From: Streptomyces sp. NBC_01267
Lineage (GTDB): Bacteria; Actinomycetota; Actinomycetes; Streptomycetales; Streptomycetaceae
Reading direction: 5' to 3'
Length of the DNA stretch: 64,000 nucleotides
Assembly: GCF_036241575.1 (NCBI RefSeq)
Contig: NZ_CP108455.1
Span: forward strand, 6,617,001 to 6,681,000
A program made the position numbers and the translations under genes. The notes under the pieces were generated by a model. It did no database searches. It had not been told where the DNA came from and worked only from the letters and a program-made list of their open reading frames with translations. This document shows positions 28,030 to 38,060 of this stretch, piece by piece (within the stretch, counting starts at the first letter, position 1; each line of letters starts with the position of its first letter).

Positions 28030-31000
28030 TTAGCAAACTCCGCCGTAGGAGCCTGCGCTGGCATTACCTGAGCCGCAGAATACCGTATTGGAAATCGCGT
28101 TGACGCTCATGTTGCCGTATGTGGTGCCCCAGTCGATTGCCCCACCTGGGCTATCAGTTGATGTCCAACTCCTGGAGCCCCCGCCGACGCCGCGGGTGCC
28201 CGGCACCTTCGTACGGTACGCACGTGGGAGGCGGGCGATCGCGTTTCCTCGATAAGCGGCACCCCAGCTTCTGGCGCCGCCGGCCAGTCTGCCGTAGACG
28301 GCTGCGCTGCCGCCGCCAACGGCTGTCCAGGCGAGGTCTTTCGACAACGCGGCAACGTCCCAGTTTCCGGTTCCGATACCGTCTCCGAGGAATTTAGCAG
28401 CGGCTATTCCGGCTCCCACAGCGATGCAGGTACCGGCGCTTGCGACGATGCACACTCCAAAGCCGACGATTGCGGAGTAGTTCTTTATGTCATCCCAGTG
28501 ATTGCCTACCCATTGGGCTGCTCCTGTATTTTTTGCGTTCGTCCAGGCGGCACCCCAGTTGCCCTTCATGATGCTTCCGAAGATGCCGTCCTTCTTCCGC
28601 TGTGCCGCCTGGGCAGCCTTTCTCTGGTTCTCTCGTTTGATGGCTTGTGCCTTCTGCCGTGCTGCCTCGGCCTTTCGGCTTTCAGCGGCGTACTTGCGCT
28701 GCTGGGCCTTGGCGTTGCCGTCGTCGATCATGTAGTGGGCGGGGTTGGCCCGGTACGCGGCGTACTTCTTCTGGGACGCCTTGTCCTTTTTCGGGGTCTG
28801 GTTCCAGACCCATTTTCCGTTCTTGTAGGTGTAGCCGGCGTTCATGCCGCGTTCGGCTGCCCAGCGGTCGTCGGACGACTGGCCGCCGTCGGTGGGGCCG
28901 AGGGGACGCAGGCCGGTGGGGTCGGACTGGGTGATGGGGTTGTTGTGGGCGTAGGAGTAGGCGTTCATCTGGGCTGGTTCGTCCGTGTCGATGACGGGGT
29001 CGACGGAGAGGAAGCGGCCGAGGGTGGGGTCGTACTCGCGTGCGCCGAGGTGGGTGAGGCCGGTGGGGTCGTTGGTGCCGCCCACGAAGCCTCGGGTACC
29101 GGGGAGGGTTTCGCTCTCCTCGGAGCGGAGCTGGCCGAAGGGGAGTTGCTTGCGGCGGGTGATGGCCAGGGTGCCGGCTGCGATGGCAGCTGTTGCCGTG
29201 CCCTGGTGGTCGTTGATGAGGTAGGAGAAGCCCTTGCTGGTGCGTACGGCCACGGTCTCGTCGCCGTGGCTGTAGTAGCGGGTGGCGTCCTTGACGCCCG
29301 CCGCGGTGACGGTGAGCTGGTTGTTCCCGGGCAGGTTCAGGGTCGTACTGCCGTCGGCTTCGTGGGTCAGGAGCCGGTCGCCGTCGGCGTCGTAGAGGTA
29401 GTCGGTGCTCTTGCCGTTCTCGGTGAGGGACTTGAGGTGTCCCTCGTCGTCCCAGGCGAGCTTCTGCTGTCTGTCGGCGAGGGTGCGGTCGGTGGTGTTG
29501 CCGGCCTTGTCGTAGCCGAAGGTGCTCTTCTTGCCGTCGTCGGCGCCGCCCTTGACGGCAGCGGTCTGCACCGCGTGCGGGAGCGGCTTGCCCGCGGCGG
29601 GCTGGGTGTAGGTGGTCGTGCTGTCGGCGCCCGCGAGGACCCCGGTGCCGTGGTCGGTCTGCTTGGTGCGGTTACCCAGGGCGTCGTAGGTGAAGCTCTG
29701 CCAGTAGGCGGAGGGTCCGCCGACGCCGGCCGCGGACGGCTTGGCCGTACAGTCCTTGGTCGCCGTCCAGGCTTCGGTCAGGCGGCCGAGGGCGTCCTGG
29801 GTGAAGCACTGGGTGTCCACGGTGCGGGCGGCGTCCTGCCCGGAGGCAGTGGTCAGCCCGGTGATGTTCCCGTCGTCGTCGTAGCTCCAGGTGGAGTCGT
29901 CGATGCGCTGGGGTGCCAGATCACGGTCCGTGGTCTGCCGGGTGAGTCGGCCGGTCTGCAGGTCGTAGGCGCGGCTGCGGTAGACCTTCTTGCCGAGGGC
30001 GCCGTACTCGGTGCGGGTGGGGCGCGACCACACGTCGTAGACGCTGTTCCCGACGAGGATCACCGCTCCCGCGGTGCTCTTGAGCGGCAGGTTGCCCGGT
30101 CCGTAGACCGTGGTGACACGTTCGCCGGGGAGGTTGCCGACAGCGGGCTGCTTCAGCCATTCCTGCTGGCCGGTGTACTTGTTGTAGCCGAAGGTCCAGT
30201 CGTAGGTCCCGGCGACGCTTCCGGCTCCGGACGGGATCGTGACGCTGCTCGCGGTGGGCTCGTAGGCGTCGTTGTAGGCGGTGACGGCGCTGGTGTACTC
30301 CGCTCCGTCCACGTAGCGGGTGCTGGTGGCGGGCTGCCCCTTGGCGACGGTGTCGTAGGTGTGGGCGGTGAGGGTGGTGCTCCCCTTCTTGACGGCCGTC
30401 TCGCGCCCGAGTTCGTCGTAGGTGGTGGTCAGCGTGGTCCCGCGGGCGTCGGTGACCGTCGCCGCACGGCCGAGCTTGTCGTACGTGGTGGTCGTGGGGC
30501 CCTTGTCGGGGTCATCGGTGCTGACCTGCTGGCCACGGGCGTCGAAGGTCCAGGTCCAGGTGTTGCCGGACGGGTCGGTGACCTTCACCGGCTCGCCGTA
30601 CTTGCCGTAGGTGTATGCCGTCTTCTGCGACGCGGTGCGTGCGGCGTCGGTGTACTCCAGGAGTTCGCTGGTGCGGCCCAGTGCGTCGGTGACCGTCGTG
30701 GTCGCCGTCCCGCCCGCCGGCGGGATGACGGTGGTGCGGTCACCGGCGTACTCGGTGCGGGTGCGCCGGGTCTCGTCCCCGTAGGTGCGGGCGACCGCGG
30801 CCGTCACACGGCTCATCCCGTCGTACACGTTCTCCGTCATGGACGGAATCTTGTTGTCCGGTGCGCTGGTGAGCACCGTCGACGGGGCGCCCTCCGCGTA
30901 GTAGGAGTCGTAGGTCTTCCAGGCGTTGCCCCGGGTGTCGTAGAGCGTCTCGGTGACCAGGCGGTCCTTCGTACCCAGCGCCGGGGCCTGGGTCTCGCGC

Positions 31001-34000
31001 GGGCGCAGCATGCCGTCGAGCAGTTCGTAGGTGCTCGCGTACGAGCCGTCGTACTGCAGGGATTTGGTGGCGACCGCGTTGGCGGCCGTTCTGGAGACCG
31101 TGTAGGTGTACGCGGTGGCGGGCTGGTCGGCGTGCGCGCTCTTCGGCCAGCTCGGTGTCCATGCCCTCACGGTGCGGCCGAGGCCGTCGTACTCGGCGTC
31201 GGAGCGCTTGCCGTTGGGATCCACGACAGCTGTCGCGAGGCCCCGGGCCGGGTCGTACGTCGTGGTCGCGGCGTGACCGAGCGCGTTGGTCACGGTGCTG
31301 GAGGTCGGTGCGGCGACGGTGGCCGGGGTGTAGGCGGTCCTGGTGGTCTTCGCGTCCGCGTCGGTGTCGGTCAGTTCACGGCCGTGCTGGTCGTAGGTGT
31401 GGGTGGCGGTGGTGAGGTACCCGGTGCCCTTGTCGTCCTGCTCGTCCAGCCGTGTCACGTCGCCCTTGACGGGAGCGGTGTCGAGGCCGGTGGCGTCGTC
31501 GTAGTAGTGGCGTTCGACGGAGACGAGGTCGGCGGGCAGGGACGCGGTCGCATCGCAGGCCACGGCGGTGGTCCTGATCTCCTTGACGAGAGTCAGGATG
31601 TTCTTGTCCGCGTTCTTCGCGTACGAGGTGGTGGTGCACTCCTCGTCGCCGCTCCCGGCGGTGTCGCCGAGGGCGGACTCGGTCAGGATCTGCCCGTTGT
31701 CGTCAAAGGTGCGATCGGTGCGCGTGGTACGCCACTTGTCGCCGCCCAGGGAGGTGCGGTTGGTCTCCGAGGCGTCCCCGGTGGCGTATGCGTACTGCGT
31801 GGGCAGCCCGGTGCGCGTGTGGGTCGCGGTGGCGGCCGAGCGCCAGGGGGTGTGGCTGAGGGTGGATTCCAGCGTTCCGCCGTCGCCGTTGTAGGTGGCC
31901 TCCTCGCGGGTCATCCCGGCGAAGGCGGGGTGGTCGGTGACCGCCTTGCCCTCGTGGTCGGTGACCTTGGCCCCTTCGATACCCCGGAAGTAGCGGTACT
32001 CGCTGAGGGTCTGCTTGCCCTCGGCCGGGGCCCCGGTGCGGACCTGGACACGGCCGTAGCCCTTGCGGTCGCCGTAGGTGAGGTACTTGGCCTTGGTGAA
32101 CTCGTCACCCTGCTCCTTGGCCCACGCGAGACCGTCGAGGTAGGCGTAGTCGGTCTCCTTGACGGGCGCGCCGCCCGTGTTGTCGCTCTCCAGGATCTGG
32201 TCGACGACGTAGGAGTGGAACCAGTCGAGGTACGGCTCGTATTCGGCCGCGGGCGCGTCCGGCGGGGACCACATCACCGGGTAGCAGCGCCGGGTGTTGG
32301 ACTCCGGCTTCGGTATGCTGCCCGGCTTGCAGTCCGGGGCCGAGTAGGTGACGCCAAGCGTGGAGCCGGACTCGGTGTTCACCGCGTGCACGCGGTAGCG
32401 CACGAGGGGCGGGACCGGGTCGGGCCGTCCGCCGGTCGTCGCGCCCTCGACGCGGTTGGCGAGCTGCTGACCCAGGAACGTGACGGCGGGCAGGCTCACG
32501 TCGCCCGTGCCGGTGTGCCCGGTCCGGGTGATCGAGTCCAGCCACAGGGCCGGTGAGGAACCGTCGCCGGTCGAGGGGAACTGCTGGGCCAGCGCCCAGG
32601 AGTCGACAGGCTTGTAGGCGCTGCCGACGAGAACCGAGGTGTCGATCTTCGTGAGGCGCTTGCGGGTCCAGAAGGACGGTGAGTAGCGGTCCTTGCACTG
32701 CTCGCCCTCCTTGCAGTACTGGTCGAACGGTACGTCCGGCCAGTTCTTCGCATGGGTCTTGTCGAAGGTCGCGCAGTCGCTCAGGCAGCGCTCGGACGTC
32801 GTGAACGTGACCTTGGCCGCGGCCTTCTTGGTGTACATCGCGTTCGAGCGCAGCCCGTAGTCGATGTGGTCCAGCCAGCCGCCCCGGTCGTAGGGCGTGG
32901 CGGTGGAGGCGCCGGTGTCCGGATTGACGTCGCGGCCGTAGGAGTTGGACTCCTTGTTCCAGTAGTAGGCCATCGCGTCGGAGTGCGGGTCCACGACGTA
33001 GTCGAGGTTCCAGCGCCACGCCTGCTTGCACCACGAGTCCTTGTACGCGTCCGCTTGGCAGGGCTCGCCCTTCTGGTTGCCGTACACCGGCACCGTCCAG
33101 GTGGAGTTGGTCTCCGGATCGCCCTCGACCCAGTTGGGGAGACGGTTGTAACCGAAGTAGTAGCGCGTGCCGTCGGGGGTCGTCACCCGCCAGTACTCGC
33201 CGTCGTTGTCGCCGTTGCCCCGGTTCGCGCTGGTGAGCTTGTCGACCTTCGTGCCGTCGTCGCTCTCCAGGTGCCAGTCCCCGGTCTTGTCGTCCTTGAT
33301 CAGGACGTTGGACTGGCCGCCGAGGTTGAGGATCGCGTTGTCGCTCTTCCAGCACAGGTCACCGCTCTTGGCGGTGCCGTTGCCGTCCTTCACGTCGTCG
33401 GCGCAGGAGATGTACCGGCGCTCGATGTAGCCGGGCTCCATGGACCAGCCGTCGCCGATCCAGTTCGCCTGGTTGTTCGTGGCCGCCGTACGCCCGTCGA
33501 CCGACTGGGAGCTGTAGCTCAGCGCCAGGTCCGGTTGCGTGCCGCCGGGAACGTCCGGGGTGTCCAGGGCGTAGTTCCAGGAGAAGCCGCCGTTGGAGCC
33601 GCCCGCCGACCAGGTGGACGAGGGGGCCAGCGAGGTGGCACCGAAGTCACCCGCGGAGCCGGAGGCGGAGGCCGTCGCGGCCAGCAGTACCGTGCCGCTG
33701 GTTGCCGAGAGCCCCGTTGCCGAACGTGCGGAACGCGGCGCCTCGGTCACCGGGTCCTGGCCTGTCGTGGCGGCCCCGTCCAGTGGAACGGTGGCGGTGA
33801 GAGTGCCTGCCTCCGTGTCGTTGACGACACCGGGCAGGTCCTCCCCGGTGCCGCAGCCCTTGGTCGCCCCGGTGAGCGCGCAGGCGGGCAGACGACGCAG
33901 TGTCAGGCGCGAGGCCCAGTCGCCCCCGTAGGCGCCGCGTACACCCGCGTAGTCCACCCGTACGTCGACCTTGCCCGGGGCTCCGGCTTCGGGTCGGACG

Positions 34001-34455
34001 GCCAGGAGCAGTCCGTCGATCCCCAGGTGCTCGGTCGCCTCCCGGTCCAGTACCTGGACGGTGGCCTTCGTCGGGGCGGAGCCGGTGGAGCGGGAACGCC
34101 GCATCTCGACCGGGAGTCCGCCCGCCTTCGCGCGGGAGCGGTCGGCCTCCGGCAGACGGACCGTGGCCACCCCGGCCTTCGGCCACGACACCTTCGGGGT
34201 CTTCCAGGCGTGCCCCCGGGTCTCGTCCTTCAGCCCGAGCTGGTGTGTCCTGGCCTGCGCCGTCGGCACAGGTTTCGGCTTCGTGCCCTCCATCAGGTCC
34301 AGCCCGGTCGCTGCGGCTACCGGACCACCGATCAGCCCGGCTCCCAGCAACCCGGCCAGTGTGCCGGCCACCCACCGGGCGCGACGTCCGACTCCTCGCG
34401 GAGACGCACCGACAAGGCGTGTACCGCCTCGCCTCCCTCTTCGCCATTCAGGCAC
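28030..34455 (-). CDS. Rhs/YD-repeat polymorphic toxin
   Basis: 2141 residues. N-terminal signal or membrane anchor (about 22-50), a beta-rich region around residues 290-900 (GFSWNYALDTPD, LALSYSSQS), then YD repeats (for example TYDKLGRAATVTDARG) up to about 1800. The RHS core closes with LGAREYDPTLGRFLSVDP and NAYSYAHNNPITQSDPTG. About 290 residues follow that boundary: a Lys/Ala-rich helical stretch, a hydrophobic segment (VGFGVCIVASAGTCIAVGAG) and a short C-terminal domain ending in two Cys. The terminal domain is not recognised and could be a new toxin or a truncated one. GTG at 34455 has AGGAG at five bases. The RHS shell normally encloses and delivers the toxin to competitors. Confidence 0.9.
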   Translation of the reverse strand: MPEWRRGRRGGTRLVGASPRGVGRRARWVAGTLAGLLGAGLIGGPVAAATGLDLMEGTKPKPVPTAQARTHQLGLKDETRGHAWKTPKVSWPKAGVATVRLPEADRSRAKAGGLPVEMRRSRSTGSAPTKATVQVLDREATEHLGIDGLLLAVRPEAGAPGKVDVRVDYAGVRGAYGGDWASRLTLRRLPACALTGATKGCGTGEDLPGVVNDTEAGTLTATVPLDGAATTGQDPVTEAPRSARSATGLSATSGTVLLAATASASGSAGDFGATSLAPSSTWSAGGSNGGFSWNYALDTPDVPGGTQPDLALSYSSQSVDGRTAATNNQANWIGDGWSMEPGYIERRYISCADDVKDGNGTAKSGDLCWKSDNAILNLGGQSNVLIKDDKTGDWHLESDDGTKVDKLTSANRGNGDNDGEYWRVTTPDGTRYYFGYNRLPNWVEGDPETNSTWTVPVYGNQKGEPCQADAYKDSWCKQAWRWNLDYVVDPHSDAMAYYWNKESNSYGRDVNPDTGASTATPYDRGGWLDHIDYGLRSNAMYTKKAAAKVTFTTSERCLSDCATFDKTHAKNWPDVPFDQYCKEGEQCKDRYSPSFWTRKRLTKIDTSVLVGSAYKPVDSWALAQQFPSTGDGSSPALWLDSITRTGHTGTGDVSLPAVTFLGQQLANRVEGATTGGRPDPVPPLVRYRVHAVNTESGSTLGVTYSAPDCKPGSIPKPESNTRRCYPVMWSPPDAPAAEYEPYLDWFHSYVVDQILESDNTGGAPVKETDYAYLDGLAWAKEQGDEFTKAKYLTYGDRKGYGRVQVRTGAPAEGKQTLSEYRYFRGIEGAKVTDHEGKAVTDHPAFAGMTREEATYNGDGGTLESTLSHTPWRSAATATHTRTGLPTQYAYATGDASETNRTSLGGDKWRTTRTDRTFDDNGQILTESALGDTAGSGDEECTTTSYAKNADKNILTLVKEIRTTAVACDATASLPADLVSVERHYYDDATGLDTAPVKGDVTRLDEQDDKGTGYLTTATHTYDQHGRELTDTDADAKTTRTAYTPATVAAPTSSTVTNALGHAATTTYDPARGLATAVVDPNGKRSDAEYDGLGRTVRAWTPSWPKSAHADQPATAYTYTVSRTAANAVATKSLQYDGSYASTYELLDGMLRPRETQAPALGTKDRLVTETLYDTRGNAWKTYDSYYAEGAPSTVLTSAPDNKIPSMTENVYDGMSRVTAAVARTYGDETRRTRTEYAGDRTTVIPPAGGTATTTVTDALGRTSELLEYTDAARTASQKTAYTYGKYGEPVKVTDPSGNTWTWTFDARGQQVSTDDPDKGPTTTTYDKLGRAATVTDARGTTLTTTYDELGRETAVKKGSTTLTAHTYDTVAKGQPATSTRYVDGAEYTSAVTAYNDAYEPTASSVTIPSGAGSVAGTYDWTFGYNKYTGQQEWLKQPAVGNLPGERVTTVYGPGNLPLKSTAGAVILVGNSVYDVWSRPTRTEYGALGKKVYRSRAYDLQTGRLTRQTTDRDLAPQRIDDSTWSYDDDGNITGLTTASGQDAARTVDTQCFTQDALGRLTEAWTATKDCTAKPSAAGVGGPSAYWQSFTYDALGNRTKQTDHGTGVLAGADSTTTYTQPAAGKPLPHAVQTAAVKGGADDGKKSTFGYDKAGNTTDRTLADRQQKLAWDDEGHLKSLTENGKSTDYLYDADGDRLLTHEADGSTTLNLPGNNQLTVTAAGVKDATRYYSHGDETVAVRTSKGFSYLINDHQGTATAAIAAGTLAITRRKQLPFGQLRSEESETLPGTRGFVGGTNDPTGLTHLGAREYDPTLGRFLSVDPVIDTDEPAQMNAYSYAHNNPITQSDPTGLRPLGPTDGGQSSDDRWAAERGMNAGYTYKNGKWVWNQTPKKDKASQKKYAAYRANPAHYMIDDGNAKAQQRKYAAESRKAEAARQKAQAIKRENQRKAAQAAQRKKDGIFGSIMKGNWGAAWTNAKNTGAAQWVGNHWDDIKNYSAIVGFGVCIVASAGTCIAVGAGIAAAKFLGDGIGTGNWDVAALSKDLAWTAVGGGSAAVYGRLAGGARSWGAAYRGNAIARLPRAYRTKVPGTRGVGGGSRSWTSTDSPGGAIDWGTTYGNMSVNAISNTVFCGSGNASAGSYGGVC

Positions 34456-34807
34456 AACAGCTCCTCAATCTTCACAACATGGAGAGCAAGGAATTTAGCA
34501 ACCATAAAGACTGGGTCAACAAGCGCCTGTCTATGTCGACATGGATTCGTTATCGGAACGACGGTTCGACGTACGGTAAATGGCACGGGAGGGCGAGTAA
34601 TCCGGCCCGAAAATACCGAGTTTGGCACGCTTGCGACCACTGTGGCCTGTGCGTTTCCCGTGCGATTCCACGGCGAAGCGATCAAAGTGTTCAATTCAGA
34701 CATGCAAGATAAAGTTCACTTAAGGGGGGTGATGAGTCGCCTGGAGCGAGCCAGGGAAGGGAGTTGTATGGTCTTCCAGCTCGTAAAGACAAAGAATAGG
34801 AACAGTA
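34456..34807. promoter_or_regulatory. AT-rich divergent promoter region of the Rhs module
   Basis: A 352-base gap between the divergent rhs and FG-GAP genes, clearly AT-richer than the coding DNA around it. It must carry both promoters. No credible gene is seen in it. The low GC fits an acquired module. Confidence 0.5.
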
Positions 34808-37800
34808 ATGAAGCGCACTGATGGGCGCAGAAGATGGGCAACTGGAGTGGCCGTAGCGGCTGTTCTCGCCTCGGCGCTGACCGGCCCGGCCGTGCTCGCC
34901 GGGCCGGCTGCCGCGGACGACACCGCCCCGGCCGTCGCCACGCCTGAAGCGCGTGCGGCGCAGAAAGCGGCAGACGGCGGCGAGCCGGTCGAGGTGCTGT
35001 CACGGCGTACGGAGACCTCGCAGGTCTTCGCGAACCCGGACGGGACCTTCACGGAGGACCGCTACGCCGTCGCTCAATGGACCCGCAAGGACGGAAAGCT
35101 CGTCGACATCGACACCCGTCTGAGCCGCGCAGCCGACGGCTCCGTCCGGCCCCGGGCGACCACCGTCGGGCTGGAGTTCGGCGGCGGAGGCGGTGACACC
35201 CTGGCCACCATCCGCCGCGACGGGCGCGCCATGACGTTCAAGTGGCCCGCCCCACTGCCACGACCTCTCATCGAGGACGACACCGCGACCTACCCGGAAG
35301 TCCTGCCCGGAGTCGACCTCAAGCTGCGTGCCGACGCCTCGGGCTTCGCCCAACTCCTCGTCGTCAAGACCCCCGAGGCCGCCACCGACCCGGCGCTGCG
35401 CACCCTCGCGTACCGTGTGCGGGGCGACGGGGTCTCGGTCGATGCCGACGAGCACGGAAACCTGTCAGCGGTCGACCCGGCCGGGCAGACCCTCTTCACG
35501 GCCCCCACCCCGCGCATGTGGGACAGCAGTTCCTCCGCGGGCGCCGCCATCACCGCCCGCAGCGCCGCCGAGCCGGCCGGTCCGCCTCCGCCGGCCTCGG
35601 AGTTCGAACCCGCCCACGGGGCACGGCAGTCGGCGATGCCCGTCAAGCTCGACGGCGAGTCGCTGGAACTGACCCCGGACCAGGACCTGTTGACCGGTGA
35701 GGGGACCCGGTACCCGGTCTTCATCGACCCGTATGTCGACGGCTCGCGCTACTCGTGGACCATCGCGTACAAGAAGTACCCCAACAGCTCCTTCTTCAAC
35801 GGGGCGGGCTGGGGCGGCTCCGGCAGCAAGACGACCGAGGCGCGGGCCGGGTACGAGAACGAGACCAACGGGCTCGCGCGCTCCTACTTCCGGATGAACA
35901 CCAAGAACCTGTGGAGCACGGACAAGCAGGTGGTCAAGTCCACCTTCCGGATCAAGAACACCTGGTCCTGGTCGTGCACCAAAAAACCCGTGAACCTCTG
36001 GCGCACGGCGGTGATCGGAGCCTCGACCACCTGGAACAACCGTCCCACCCGGCGGGAGAAGATGGACGCCGTCACGGACGCCAAGGGCTGGGGCTCGGGC
36101 TGCCCGGCGGGCAACCTCGCCTTCGACGTGACCAAGGGCGCCAAGGACGCCGCCTCCAGCAAGTGGAACACCATCACCCTGGAGCTGTCCGCCGGCAGTG
36201 AGACCGACGTCTACGGCTGGAAGAAGTTCGACGCCAAGTCCGCCGCCATGTCGACGCAGTACAACACCCCGCCCAGCGCTCCCACCGGCCTGGACACCAG
36301 CCCCTCCACCAAGAACGACACGGCCTGCAACGTCAGCCCCTTCGGCCGGATCGGCAACACCGACGTCTACCTGAACGCCAAGGTCACCGACAAGGACGGC
36401 GGCACGGTCAAGGCCAGGTTCAACCTCTGGGCCACCGGGCACCACCCCAACGACGACCCCAAGGGCAAGATCCTCGTCGACCAGACCGTCTCGGTGACCT
36501 CGGGCACGGTCGCCCGTCTCAAGGTCCCGAAGGCCACTCTCATCGCCGGTGTCGGTACGGCGAACGGCAACTTCTCCTGGAAGGCCCAGGCGCTCGACGC
36601 GACCGCCTCGTCGGACTGGACCCCCACCAAGGGCGCTGCCGGTTGCCGCTTCGTCTTCGATCCCGACCGTCCCAGCACACCGCCCACCGTGACGTCCAAG
36701 CAGTTCCCCGACGGCTCCGACGGCGTCCCCACGACCACGGGCCACGTGCGCACCGAGGGGACGTTCACCCTCGGCAGCGGTGGCGTCAAGGACGTCGCCC
36801 AGTACCGGTACTGGACCGACACCGACAAGACCAAACGCACCCTGACTCCGGCCACCACCAGCGCGAGCGTGACCGTCAAGCTGACCCCGACCCTCGCGGG
36901 CGGCCACCACTTCTACGCCGAGAGCATCGACCAGGCGGGCAACGTCTCCGACCCCGCCGACTACCTCTTCTACGTCTTCGGCCCCGAACGCCCCGACCAG
37001 CCGGGCGACATCAACGGTGACGGCAACCCCGACCTGTGGGCCGTGGACAAGGACGGCCTCCTGCACCGCTTCTACGGAGCCGGAGACGGCACCGCCAGCG
37101 ACGGCACCGCGACCGCGTCCAACTCCACCTGGAAGAACGTGCGGATCACCCACCGCGGTGACTGGACCAACGACGGCTACGAAGACCTCATCGCCCTGCG
37201 CCACGACGCCGACACGAACTCCGACCGCCTCTGGATCCACCCGAACAACGGATACGGCTTCGCCTGCACCGCCTGCACGGAAGAGGCCGGAGGCGTACGG
37301 CAGGAACTCACCCTCTACGACGAGGCCAACGACCACTGGCAGGGCGCCGATCAGATCCTCGCCATCGGCGACGTCGACGGCCCGCTGGACACCGACGGGG
37401 ACGGCGAACCCGACGCCCCCGGCCACCCGGACCTCCTCGTCAAACAGGGTGACCTGCTGTGGCTGTACTACGGAACCGACGACAACCGCCTCGACCTGGA
37501 CCGCGAACCCGTCCTCATCGGCGACGACAACTGGGCGAACATGGACCTCTTCGCACCCGGCGACACCGACGGCGACGGCCACGTCGACCTCGGCGCACGT
37601 GACCGGACCACCGGCGCTCTCTACATCTACCGCGGCACCGGCGAGGACGGCGACGGCCTGGCCGACCAGTCCCAGCGCCTTCAGGCCGGTTCCAGCTTCA
37701 CCACGGCCGCCAACCCCCTCATCACCTCACCGGGCGACGCCGACCACAGCGGCTTCTTCGACCTCTGGTACACCCGCGTCTCAGGCGGCGCCGCCACACT

Positions 37801-37885
37801 CATCGGCTACCGCGACCCGGCCACCGACCACAAGACCAAGGTCGAGATGAAGCAGGACTTCACCGGCTACACAACCATCAGCTGA
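34808..37885 (+). CDS. Large secreted DNRLRE/FG-GAP repeat protein
   Basis: 1025 residues. Signal peptide at 1-36 (LTGPAVLAGPAAA). The first half resembles the N-terminal region of Streptomyces YD-repeat proteins (TEDRYAVAQWTRKDGKLVDID), followed by a DNRLRE-like domain (ARSYFRMNTKNLW, WNNRPTRREKMD), an Ig-like region, and C-terminal FG-GAP/VCBS repeats with Ca-loop motifs DINGDGNPD, DTDGDGEPD and DTDGDGHVD. No protease or nuclease motif is seen. Divergent from rhs and likely part of the same module, perhaps an adhesin or accessory surface factor. GGAACAGTA precedes the ATG. Confidence 0.8.
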   Translation: MKRTDGRRRWATGVAVAAVLASALTGPAVLAGPAAADDTAPAVATPEARAAQKAADGGEPVEVLSRRTETSQVFANPDGTFTEDRYAVAQWTRKDGKLVDIDTRLSRAADGSVRPRATTVGLEFGGGGGDTLATIRRDGRAMTFKWPAPLPRPLIEDDTATYPEVLPGVDLKLRADASGFAQLLVVKTPEAATDPALRTLAYRVRGDGVSVDADEHGNLSAVDPAGQTLFTAPTPRMWDSSSSAGAAITARSAAEPAGPPPPASEFEPAHGARQSAMPVKLDGESLELTPDQDLLTGEGTRYPVFIDPYVDGSRYSWTIAYKKYPNSSFFNGAGWGGSGSKTTEARAGYENETNGLARSYFRMNTKNLWSTDKQVVKSTFRIKNTWSWSCTKKPVNLWRTAVIGASTTWNNRPTRREKMDAVTDAKGWGSGCPAGNLAFDVTKGAKDAASSKWNTITLELSAGSETDVYGWKKFDAKSAAMSTQYNTPPSAPTGLDTSPSTKNDTACNVSPFGRIGNTDVYLNAKVTDKDGGTVKARFNLWATGHHPNDDPKGKILVDQTVSVTSGTVARLKVPKATLIAGVGTANGNFSWKAQALDATASSDWTPTKGAAGCRFVFDPDRPSTPPTVTSKQFPDGSDGVPTTTGHVRTEGTFTLGSGGVKDVAQYRYWTDTDKTKRTLTPATTSASVTVKLTPTLAGGHHFYAESIDQAGNVSDPADYLFYVFGPERPDQPGDINGDGNPDLWAVDKDGLLHRFYGAGDGTASDGTATASNSTWKNVRITHRGDWTNDGYEDLIALRHDADTNSDRLWIHPNNGYGFACTACTEEAGGVRQELTLYDEANDHWQGADQILAIGDVDGPLDTDGDGEPDAPGHPDLLVKQGDLLWLYYGTDDNRLDLDREPVLIGDDNWANMDLFAPGDTDGDGHVDLGARDRTTGALYIYRGTGEDGDGLADQSQRLQAGSSFTTAANPLITSPGDADHSGFFDLWYTRVSGGAATLIGYRDPATDHKTKVEMKQDFTGYTTIS

Positions 37886-37943
37886 CCCACCACGAACACC
37901 CCGACCGGTAACTGCTGACGGTGTCCGTGGACGCCGGCACGGA

Positions 37944-37978
37944 GCGGGCTCGAATCCACCCCATGGGTTCGAGCCCGC
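37944..37978. terminator. Hairpin between convergent FG-GAP and corA genes
   Basis: GCGGGCTCGAA at 37944-37954 pairs exactly with TTCGAGCCCGC at 37968-37978. It sits in the 175-base gap between convergent genes and probably serves both. Confidence 0.7.
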
Positions 37979-38060
37979 AACGGAGTGCGGAACGCTTCAA
38001 CAACACTCGTATCAACAACACTCGTACACGCGGCGTTGACCGATGGGTCCGCGCTTGCCG

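Noticed and set aside
27935..28036. Longer start of the candidate immunity protein (up to 28036)
   Set aside because: It would overlap the rhs stop and run through a strong hairpin. The GTG at 27934 has a far better ribosome site.
28498..32556. A 1352-codon open frame on the plus strand
   Set aside because: It lies antisense to the rhs gene, is low in complexity (Gly/Val/Arg-rich) and has no domain. It is a by-product of high GC on the opposite strand.
37944..37978. Possible tRNA T-arm (GGGTTCGAGCC)
   Set aside because: The sequence is part of a symmetrical 11-bp hairpin between convergent genes; no acceptor or anticodon arm surrounds it.
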